From NCBI RefSeq assembly GCF_038618305.1, contig NZ_CP152017.1, positions 1,899,501 to 1,963,500 on the forward strand: a stretch of DNA of 64,000 nt, given 5' to 3'. This document shows positions 44,158-52,600 of this stretch, in pieces (the stretch's first letter is position 1; each line of letters starts with the position of its first letter). The position numbers and the translations under genes were made by a program. The notes under the pieces were generated by a model, which searched no databases, was not told the origin of the DNA, and was given only the letters and a program-made list of their open reading frames with translations. This DNA comes from Sporosarcina sp. FSL K6-2383. GTDB lineage: Bacteria; Bacillota; Bacilli; Bacillales_A; Planococcaceae.

Positions 44158-47100
44158 TTGAAGAAATTCACAGCCAATTATTGCAAGTCAAATTCAAATT
44201 TTATTATTACGAATTTACCTGAGTATCCCAACAGTGGTGCTTATACAAACCTTATACGAATTGTACAAAATTTATTGACACGTGGCAATCCAACTATTGC
44301 CTCTTCTTATATTCGTAAAGAGCTACTACTTAATCGAAATTATCTTGATACACTTGCTGAAGTTATTTTTTTGTCAAATGAAGATCTTAATTGGTCACAA
44401 ACAATAAAGGGAGATATCAGTCGTGCAGATTATCCCGCCGATGAGCTTTATAGTGATTTATCGGAAATACTAAAAAGTGTTGGATTTATTAAGAACTTAA
44501 CGATTGCAGAATATAAAGTTCAAGACATTTTGCCGGAAGTAAGCGATGCATTCCATGAACAACAAGTTGATTTTTACATCCCATTGCTTAAAACAGTCAT
44601 TGAAGTAGATGGGAGTGGACACCAAGATATTGCTCAAAAAGAGTTAGATAATAAGCGTGATAAATTATTTGAACGAAATGGCATTGCGGTTATTCGAATT
44701 AATACTGATGATATTCGTAACAAAAATTATGAACCTTTTAAAAAGGCTTTTCGTAAGGTGTATATAAAAAATAAAAAAATCATTAATCACTATGGGAGTG
44801 GTTTGGCAACACCACATTCACAGATTGAAACACAAATTCTACTTACCTCAATTGCCCGTATTCAAGTTTTAATACTAGAATTATTGGATCGAGGAGTTAT
44901 TTCATTTACCAACCGTGTATGGAGGTTTAATATACTTGCAAAAGGTGCTGAACGGTATTTGGAAATAGCATTAAAAGATTTAGAAAATTGGTTTGATAAT
45001 GTGGCTGCACTCTTAAATATTCAAATTTCGTTACCTAAAGTTCATATCACCATTTTTGAAAGGGAAGAAGATTTTCCCTTAGATCAGAAGCACATCAATA
45101 TAGACTTTAACCTATTCAAACGATGGGACGAGACAATAAACAAAGAGAATGTCTATACGATTAGAACGGATTTTGATGATAATGCCAATTACTATAGAGT
45201 AAAAACAAATGAGCCTGTCACATATGAGATAGGGAAGGACTCACATCCTGTTCAATTAGAGTTTATCTTGGAAAATCTATTTGGATTTTCAGAATTTCGT
45301 GATGGCCAAAAAGAAATAATCGTGAACTCTCTCAACGGAGAGGACACTGTTGGACTATTGCCTACGGGTGGAGGGAAATCGCTAACATATCAAATTTGTA
45401 CACTATTACAACCCGCTATTAGTTTCGTAGTTGCGCCAATTAAATCCCTGATGTTGGATCAAATACGAAATATGAAAACGAAGCATCATATTACTCACGC
45501 CACCTATATTAATAGTGATTTGAGGGTAGAAGAATCAAGTAGGGCACTACATGATTTCGGTGCAGGTAAGTACTTATTTATTATTATCTCTCCTGAACGT
45601 TTTCAAATACAGAAATTCCGTAATGAATTGTCACTCATCAATCGTACAAAAGCAATTGCCTTAGCTACAATTGATGAAGTTCATTGTCTATCTGAATGGG
45701 GTCATGATTTTAGAACCTCTTATTTGATATTGGCGGATACAATACGCCGTTTTGCACCATCTGCTCGCTTTTTGGCATTGACAGCAACTGCATCTTCCAA
45801 AGTATTGAAAGATATTATGACAGAATTAAAAATTGAATCGCATAACGTAAAAACAATATCAGACTTTACTCGTAAAGAATTAACTTTTGATATAAAGAAT
45901 GTTGCAAAGGCAAAGAAATCGCAAGAGCTATTGGAATTAGTAGGTGTTTCAAATCAAGTAGAAAGTACTGTTGAAGGGCCAACTCTTGTATTCACTTCAG
46001 TAATTAATGGGAGTAGTGGTTGCTTCGAATTAAGCAATTTGATTAGTAAAAATACTGGTCTTTCGACGAATTTTTACTCAGGAGGAAAACCTAAAAAATT
46101 TGAGTCTAATAACTTTAATAAGCATAAAGAACAGATTCAGGAATTATTTATGGATAATAAAATAGATGTACTTGTTGCGACAAAAGCTTTCGGAATGGGC
46201 GTTGATAAAAGCAATATTCGACGAACGATTCACTATGGAATTCCGAGTTCATTGGAGTCTTTTTATCAAGAGGCAGGTAGAGCTGGGCGGGACAAAAAAC
46301 CATCTGAATGCTTTATTTTATATAGTCCTGATATATTAGATGATCAGAAAATAGAAGATATATTTGGTACTGAAACAGATTTAAATAAACTAGAAAAATA
46401 TCAGAAAGAAATGTCGGGAGATTTAAATACTTCGTTGTTTTTCTTAAAGAATTCCTTGATGGATATTCAAGTTGAAGTTGATGAGCTTTTTGATTTTTTT
46501 GTTAATTACCTTTTGGATGTAAATCAATCGATTGACATTCCTTATTTTGATGAATTTGATTTAGGGAAGAAAGAGCGTTTTATTTATCGTTTAGCACTTA
46601 TTGGGGTAGTAGAGGATTGGACTATTGATTGGAATAAGAAAAGAATTGAAGTAGAAATGACAGAGTGGACAGAGCAGTCAGTTATTAAGACTCTGGAGCG
46701 TCATATTCAAAAATACGAGTATAATTTCACATTTGAAATGAAAGAATCTAAGGAGGACGTTTTTAATAAAACAATTGAATATTTCTATGGAAGTGAAGAG
46801 CCGTTTTTGAAAAGAATTTTATATGTACTTTTAAAATGGTATAACGATAATGTTAGTTATTCGCGAAAACGTTCTTTACTTTTAATGAAACAGTACGCAG
46901 ATGAATTTACTGATAGTGCTGCATTGCAACAAAAAATTGAAACATATTTTAAGAGAAATGATGATGTCTACTTTTTAGAGAAAATAGTAGCAAGTGAGAG
47001 TAATCTTGAAAAATGGTTCGAAATATTTTTTATTGAAGAAGAGGGAAAAAAACTACAGCCAAGGCCAATTGCTTCATTTAAAAATTTATCTATTACATGT

Positions 47101-47478
47101 AGTCGTTTCTTAGAGGATAATAATCATGACCCAGCATTAAATTTAATATCAGGTATGCTGGAATTACAACAAGGTCGCTTTGAAACTATAGATGGGAGGA
47201 AACGGATGGCTTCTGCCATTCGGGATATTGTAAAAATGGATATGGTGAAAAGAAGGAAAATACTCATATCTATTTTGCATACATTTAATTCGTATTATGA
47301 CAATGAAAAGCGAGATCAATTGAGTGACGTGCTGATTTCAAACGGATTTGAAGCGATGAATGATTTAAAGGAAATTCACGCAGTCCTTGAAGACCCGATT
47401 AGCTATCGTCACATGATACAAACACTTCATACGAATGTACAGAATCAAAAAGTAGGAGGGTACCCATGGGAGATTTAG
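44158..47478 (+). CDS. RecQ-like DNA helicase with N-terminal PD-(D/E)XK nuclease domain
   Basis: The 1106-residue protein has, around residues 135-200, VDFYIP then IEVDGSGHQDIAQKELDNKR and GIAVIRI. This is a Vsr/DUF559-type nuclease core with D138, E149, D151 and H155. A RecQ helicase core follows from about 370: FSEFRDGQKEII, Walker A PTGGGKS (402-408), DEVHCLSEWGHDFR (506-519) with the RecQ aromatic loop, ALTATASS, and QEAGRAGRD (704-712). About 390 residues at the end match nothing I know; RQC and HRDC domains are not evident. I chose the TTG at 44158, nine bases past GGGGA. The next gene overlaps its end. Confidence 0.88.
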   Translation: MKKFTANYCKSNSNFIITNLPEYPNSGAYTNLIRIVQNLLTRGNPTIASSYIRKELLLNRNYLDTLAEVIFLSNEDLNWSQTIKGDISRADYPADELYSDLSEILKSVGFIKNLTIAEYKVQDILPEVSDAFHEQQVDFYIPLLKTVIEVDGSGHQDIAQKELDNKRDKLFERNGIAVIRINTDDIRNKNYEPFKKAFRKVYIKNKKIINHYGSGLATPHSQIETQILLTSIARIQVLILELLDRGVISFTNRVWRFNILAKGAERYLEIALKDLENWFDNVAALLNIQISLPKVHITIFEREEDFPLDQKHINIDFNLFKRWDETINKENVYTIRTDFDDNANYYRVKTNEPVTYEIGKDSHPVQLEFILENLFGFSEFRDGQKEIIVNSLNGEDTVGLLPTGGGKSLTYQICTLLQPAISFVVAPIKSLMLDQIRNMKTKHHITHATYINSDLRVEESSRALHDFGAGKYLFIIISPERFQIQKFRNELSLINRTKAIALATIDEVHCLSEWGHDFRTSYLILADTIRRFAPSARFLALTATASSKVLKDIMTELKIESHNVKTISDFTRKELTFDIKNVAKAKKSQELLELVGVSNQVESTVEGPTLVFTSVINGSSGCFELSNLISKNTGLSTNFYSGGKPKKFESNNFNKHKEQIQELFMDNKIDVLVATKAFGMGVDKSNIRRTIHYGIPSSLESFYQEAGRAGRDKKPSECFILYSPDILDDQKIEDIFGTETDLNKLEKYQKEMSGDLNTSLFFLKNSLMDIQVEVDELFDFFVNYLLDVNQSIDIPYFDEFDLGKKERFIYRLALIGVVEDWTIDWNKKRIEVEMTEWTEQSVIKTLERHIQKYEYNFTFEMKESKEDVFNKTIEYFYGSEEPFLKRILYVLLKWYNDNVSYSRKRSLLLMKQYADEFTDSAALQQKIETYFKRNDDVYFLEKIVASESNLEKWFEIFFIEEEGKKLQPRPIASFKNLSITCSRFLEDNNHDPALNLISGMLELQQGRFETIDGRKRMASAIRDIVKMDMVKRRKILISILHTFNSYYDNEKRDQLSDVLISNGFEAMNDLKEIHAVLEDPISYRHMIQTLHTNVQNQKVGGYPWEI

Positions 47479-47978
47479 ATCAGATAGAACTACTTGAAGA
47501 ATATATTGAAGACTTTGGAAAAGAATTAAAAAGCATTAAGAAGGCGTCCGAATACTTGGAATTGATTGAACGATTCCAAGATGAAATCACAAGAACGACC
47601 GATATTATGGATCAATCGAAAGACAATATGGTTGCACATCAAGAACTTGCAACGACAAAATTATCACTTTACCAATCAATTCTACAAGGAATTGAACACA
47701 AACAAAAGTCCTTAGAAGAATTACAAAAAAATACATTGGATGATCTTTCGGGCTTTGATCAAAAATATGAAAAATACATGAATGAATCAAATAAGTCAAT
47801 TAAAGAATTATTTAGCAATGTCAATGAGAATAGAACTATGATTGAAACATTATCAAAAGAACAAATGGACCATCGGGGATTTTTGTTCAAGAAGTTATAT
47901 ATGATAGTAGGAGGATTTCTTGGTCTTAACATGGCTTTGGGTGTAGTAATTTTATTTATTTTGCTAAATGGAAAATAA
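47466..47978 (+). CDS. Coiled-coil protein with C-terminal membrane anchor
   Basis: The 170-residue protein is mostly helical and charged (about 1-140), with heptad-like stretches such as EYIEDFGKELKSIKKASEYL and KSLEELQKNTLDDLSGFDQK. It ends in one membrane helix (KLYMIVGGFLGLNMALGVVI, about 144-168), so it is probably tail-anchored with its body in the cytoplasm. GTAGGAGGG lies just before the ATG, which overlaps the end of the helicase gene by 13 bases; the two are surely one operon. No family recognised. Confidence 0.8.
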   Translation: MGDLDQIELLEEYIEDFGKELKSIKKASEYLELIERFQDEITRTTDIMDQSKDNMVAHQELATTKLSLYQSILQGIEHKQKSLEELQKNTLDDLSGFDQKYEKYMNESNKSIKELFSNVNENRTMIETLSKEQMDHRGFLFKKLYMIVGGFLGLNMALGVVILFILLNGK

Positions 47979-48429
47979 GTGATGTTAAAGTGGGCGGAGT
48001 GAAATTCAAATCGCATTTTAGTTATATTAAGGAATCTTTAACCTTTTATTTTTCTGTTGAATATAAGGTAGCTGTTTACTTAAAACATTTTCATAATTAC
48101 CTATTCCAATTAAAAAGACACATATTTGTATGAATACTAATTTATTTGTTAATAAATATAAAATTCTACTTTTGTTGATTGAAGTGCAAGACGGCGACTC
48201 CAGCGGGAATAGCGCGAGCTGAAGACCCTGGACTAAGCATAGCGAGGGAAGCGGCTGAAGCCGTGCCCGCGGAAAGCGTCCGTCTGGAGCGGAAATCAAC
48301 CTAGTTCGGATTTTAAGGTTAATTGTTCTATTATAAAACTGAATCGCTTATGTAAAAATACAGGAGTGCATTCGTCCCGTTTGGACATACTACAGCGTGA
48401 GTTGAAATGTCTAGTTGGAGGTGAAGCAC
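47979..48429. other. Intergenic region containing repeat copy 2
   Basis: It contains AT-rich sequence without a convincing gene, then the 128-bp element at 48174-48301. GGAGG at 48418-48422 serves the small gene at 48430. Confidence 0.5.
48174..48301. repeat. 128-bp dispersed element, copy 2 (inverted)
   Basis: It is the reverse-complement counterpart of 43769-43896, with the same length and the same terminal GTTGATT and AATCAACC. On this strand it reads GGCGACTCCAGCGGGA, GAGCTGAAGACCCTGGACT and GCCCGCGGAAAGCG. The two copies enclose the helicase/coiled-coil operon and nothing else. Confidence 0.85.
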
Positions 48430-48564
48430 ATGGCGAAAAATAATAATGCTGATAAGGGAAAGAAAGCGATTAGTGTAACGCCGCAAGGATATACGGATAC
48501 GGAATTCGCGGAGGCACCAAAAAGTAAACTAGAAAATGCGGCGAAAAAGAAAAATACTAAATAG
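48430..48564 (+). CDS. Small basic protein, 44 residues
   Basis: The frame encodes MAKNNNADKGKKAISVTPQG, then YTDTEFAEAPKSKLENAA and a KKKNTK tail. It is hydrophilic, lysine/asparagine-rich and has no membrane segment. GGAGGTG precedes the ATG at 48430. The look recalls small spore-associated proteins of Bacillus, but I do not recognise the family. It is followed by a similar small gene. Confidence 0.6.
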   Translation: MAKNNNADKGKKAISVTPQGYTDTEFAEAPKSKLENAAKKKNTK

Positions 48565-48617
48565 GTAAGTGTTTGTAGAACTATAAGGTAAAAAATTACG
48601 GGAAGGAGCTTTCGTAA

Positions 48618-48755
48618 ATGAGCGAGAAAAAGCCTCCGCATGAACAAATGACCAATAAAAATAATGGATTATCTTCAGCGCAAGAAGTGCTCTACCAAGA
48701 AGAATATAAAAAAGCAGATAAGGTCGCGAAAAATAAAAAGAGCAGTACAAAATAA
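48618..48755 (+). CDS. Small hydrophilic protein, 45 residues
   Basis: The frame reads MSEKKPPHEQMTNKNNGLSS, then AQEVLYQEEYKKADKVAKNK and KSSTK. It has GGAAGGAG 8-12 bases before its ATG and a terminator right after. Like its neighbour at 48430, it is charged, lysine-rich and soluble. No family recognised. Confidence 0.6.
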   Translation: MSEKKPPHEQMTNKNNGLSSAQEVLYQEEYKKADKVAKNKKSSTK

Positions 48756-48757
48756 TG

Positions 48758-48808
48758 AAAAGAACCAAGTCCATAACGCACTGAATGGTTTCGGTACTTG
48801 GTTCTTTT
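48758..48808. terminator. Bidirectional terminator
   Basis: AAAAGAACCAAGT (48758-48770) pairs with ACTTGGTTCTTTT (48796-48808). T tracts exist on both strands and the genes on either side converge here. Confidence 0.85.
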
Positions 48809-48809
48809 C

Positions 48810-49457
48810 TTATGAAATATCAGGAAATGAGATCACTAACTGTCCCTCTACATTGATAACTTCGATGAGTGCATCGTTGAAAAGATAAGGCGTGTCATTG
48901 CTGTCCTGCGGCGTTATATTTTCGTATATATTCTTCACAGACAATACAGGAAACGTCACAGGAATGTAGCGACCATTGCTAAGTGTCTTCATATTCCCCA
49001 TTAAAAAGATTTCTTTACTCGAGGCTGCAAAACTTAAATGCCCGACTTCTTTTTTCAACGTTCCGGAGACCAATGCTACGCTTTGTAATAAAGAGATGAT
49101 ACATAAAATGAAGTCATTGATGATTTCATTCGATAGCTTGTCAAAACCGTAGCTACTGAATAATGCGTTAAAGCTATTTCGAATTTCTTTAAATGAAAAC
49201 AGGTCTTCAATCTTTTTTCTGTTCTTTGTCTTTTCTAAATGAGTAATAATTTGTTTACATTCTTCAAGATAATCCTTGACGTAGCCTGTGTTATTTTCCC
49301 GTTGGAGTAGAAAGTTACTAATCTCTTGAATTACATTATTATCATGCACATCGTTTCTAACAATCATTAAAAAACTATACAGGTCTTTTTCGTCAAAAGT
49401 CTGTTCTGTAAACTTAGTATAATAATATGCCATTAATTGCTGTTGTTTTTTATCCAA
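48810..49457 (-). CDS. Unrecognised 215-residue protein
   Basis: The protein is soluble and largely helical in its first 150 residues (YYYTKFTEQTFDEKDLYSFL, CKQIITHLEKTKNRKKIEDL). It is followed by a probable beta-rich end (GRYIPVTFPVLSVKNIYENI, VEGQLVISFPDIS). It has no signal peptide, membrane segment or motif I can name. It is encoded opposite to, and upstream of, the large SF1 helicase. The start is preceded by a GGGAGCGAG-like ribosome site on the minus strand. A functional link to the helicase is possible but unproven. Confidence 0.6.
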   Translation of the reverse strand: MDKKQQQLMAYYYTKFTEQTFDEKDLYSFLMIVRNDVHDNNVIQEISNFLLQRENNTGYVKDYLEECKQIITHLEKTKNRKKIEDLFSFKEIRNSFNALFSSYGFDKLSNEIINDFILCIISLLQSVALVSGTLKKEVGHLSFAASSKEIFLMGNMKTLSNGRYIPVTFPVLSVKNIYENITPQDSNDTPYLFNDALIEVINVEGQLVISFPDIS

Positions 49458-49598
49458 AATGCTCGCTCCCAGCTATATAATCACTAATCTAATTGTAATG
49501 ATACCATGCCGGGAATCCAAAATCACGGGACATTTCATTCGAAATACACTATAATAGGAACATTAGCTTGTATAAAAGGAAACGATAAAAATAATGCA

Positions 49599-49634
49599 AA
49601 GTCAGTCATCTCAGATGTAAAGGGAGGCTGACTT
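49599..49634 (+). promoter_or_regulatory. Leader hairpin upstream of the SF1 helicase gene
   Basis: AAGTCAG (49599-49605) pairs with CTGACTT (49628-49634), with AAAGGGAGG in the loop. No start codon suits that SD-like sequence, so its role is unclear. Confidence 0.3.
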
Positions 49635-49662
49635 CTGTTTGTTGTAGAAAGAAGGCATTCCT

Positions 49663-52600
49663 GTGACCCGACAATTAACTAAACAACAAGTGTTGCGCTG
49701 TGGCCTCGGCATGACGGAGAACGCGCGTAAAGGAATGGCGCAAATCGTAACAGGAGAACATGCTTTTTTTGCGTTACAGGATGCTTTTGACATCTATATT
49801 GAAAAACGGCCCAATAATAAACAAGGCAATATGTCATTTTCATTTTTCTTTGACAACGATACGAATGAAGTGCTTGCAAAACGGCTACAAGGCAAGGTGG
49901 CTGTCATGGAATGTGTATATCAGCATGATGGTTTTTTAGCTACAGGTTTTCACGTCAGAGGCCGTAAGGAAGTCGTCCGCACCAACCGCCGTTTACCAAC
50001 TCGTTTAAAGTTCCTGCTCGGTCGTAATACGGGAGCGACGATGCCTGTTGACTTGTATACGAGTCTTCGGGAGCTACCGATTGCAGAAGAGCGCTCTGAG
50101 TATGTGAAGAAAAGAATTTCTAGCTGGGAAGGCTATTTACGGATACAGGAACGCAATGCAGATGTTGCAGATGTGACATCGGCTTTTTCGCGTGCCAGTT
50201 TTAGCGAGGATTTTAGTAAGCTCCGCTTAGTGTGCAATGATTTAAAAGGCCCTGATTGGCATGCGATTAAAGGCTTCAGCGCCAAGATGGCAGGGACTTC
50301 ACAGGATATTGGGAGTGTACTGAATGCCGATCGCTCGAAAAGTCTAATCGAAATTGAACTGAATCGCCATTACAGGGAGCTGGCAAGACAGCATAAATGG
50401 CAGCCTCAATCGTTCAAGGCAGTGACATTCAGTAACTTTTTGGAATTAAGCCAAGTGAGACGACTGCGTAAGGGCTTCAAGGATTTGCAGGATGGTCTAG
50501 CTGCTAACGCCAATTTGGAGAAAGTTTTATTTGAAGAGCGACCAACTGTCCGTATTTCCAAGCAACAGCAGCAACTAGAATTTCATAATGAGTTAAATAA
50601 ATTCCAGAGGGAAGCCGTCACTGGAGCTATGACCTCGCATGATTTATATGTGATTCAAGGGCCTCCGGGAACAGGGAAAACAACGGTGATTTCTGAAATT
50701 TGCCATCAAAATGTTAAGGCTGGACTACGCACGCTGGTCGCTTCTCAAGCGAATTTAGCTGTCGATAATGCGCTTGGCCGCTTATTGTCGCACCAAGACA
50801 TTCGAATTTTACGCTATGGTCGAACAGAGAGCATTGAAGAAGAAGGAAAGAAATTCATCGAAGAAAACGTGGCGCTTAATTGGAAAGATCAGACCTTAGA
50901 TGCCGTCAATGAACAACTGCGTGCACATAGTGAAAGAGAAGCGCAACTGACAGAGGATATCAGGCGTGGTGTGGCTGAGCAAATAGAATTACAAGAGCAA
51001 TTAACTGTCATTGCGGAAAAAGTACGGTTGAAGCAGGCGACTGAAGTTGAACAACGAACGCTTTCTGAACAGGTTAGTCAGCTGACAATAAGAATGAATG
51101 CTATTACCGCAGAGCGCGAGGGCTTATTGCAGCGTCAATCGGAGTTAGAAAAAATAGTCGAAGAAGCTACGACTGAAATCCAACGACTGGAACAGCTTTT
51201 GCAATCACAAAGTAGTGGGATGCAGTCTACTGAACAAATTGATAAATTGCAACAACAACTACTGAAGCTATGCGGTGACATTGACTATCGTCAAACGGCG
51301 CAAAAAGTAGACGAAACCCAGCAATCCCTTGCGGCGACCCAACAGAACCTTACGGTAAACCGCCAAAAAACAGACAAGCTCCAGCATTTGGTCAATGAAC
51401 TTGGAGGGATCATGGAGCTAGTTATTTTCGAACAACGGCTAGCTGAGGTAGGAGTTGACGTACCGTACGGGACGAAGCCAAAGATAATCGATTTAAATCA
51501 GTTACTTGCCGATATTGCCGCTAGTCAATCAGAGGATGGCTATACAGAATGGGCAGAACTCGCTAATAGGTTGTCCACTGCGATTAAGATGATAGAGGAT
51601 TTGTTAAAAGAGCATGGGTTTTTGAAGCATTCAGGCGAGAAAACGGTAAGTCGTTCGTATATAACAGTAGCGGAAATCAATGGACTGGTTGATAATATCG
51701 CACGATTCCTTGTTGCATCGACAACGAAGCAGAGCCTAGCCATTAAAAGCTACTCAGCTGAGAAATATGAAAACCTTGAAAAAATTGCGATCGCTTTACA
51801 TATGCTGCGTCAACAAAAAAGTTTTACCTCGATAAAGCTAGCAGGCTTTGAAAAGCAAAATGGGCTACTTGGTCAATCGAAAGCATTATTTATGACTATT
51901 CGACAGGAAATCATTCACGCTTTACAGCAAGATATTACAACTGTTGAACAGAATTCAGCGGTCATGCAACAGCAATGTGACAGACAGCGGCTGAAGCTAA
52001 TTGATCTTCAACAAGCGAGCATGAAATTGTTGGAGCAACTTGGTGTTGTTGATGAAATAACCGTATTAAGTGATATGCAGGCAGAAATGATGGAAAAAGA
52101 AAAAATGTATGCTGCTTACCAACGAACGAAGGTAACAGTAGAGACCACTGGATCTGAGTTGAAGCAACAACAGACTGCGGCTCAGTTAACTACTGAAGAA
52201 CTGATAAACAATACATCAATGTTAAAGAAGTTGGCTGATGAAAAAATTAGCTTGAATGAAGAACTAGTGGCACCGCAACAGCGACTTGAAGTGTTGGCAA
52301 AAATTTTGCAAGAGCAGCCTGAAGTGGAGTATCGCCAAGTAGTTGCAATTATGGAAGCGGCACTGGCCGAGCTGAAGGAATTGGAGAAAGAACAACGTGG
52401 TTTGCCAATTAAACAGGCTTTACAACAGCAATGGCTATCCCTGCTGACAGAAGCCAATGACTATGATTTGGATGAAATACGAAAGCTATATGTTAAACAT
52501 GCTAACGTCATTGGTACAACATGTGTGGCGTCAGCAAGACGCGATTTTATGGAAGAATATCCAACCTTTGATGTCGTCATTATTGATGAAGTATCAAAGG

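Noticed and set aside
43769..48301. Composite transposon explanation for the flanked helicase unit
   Set aside because: No transposase gene lies within or beside the repeats; the elements look non-autonomous, so movement is unproven.
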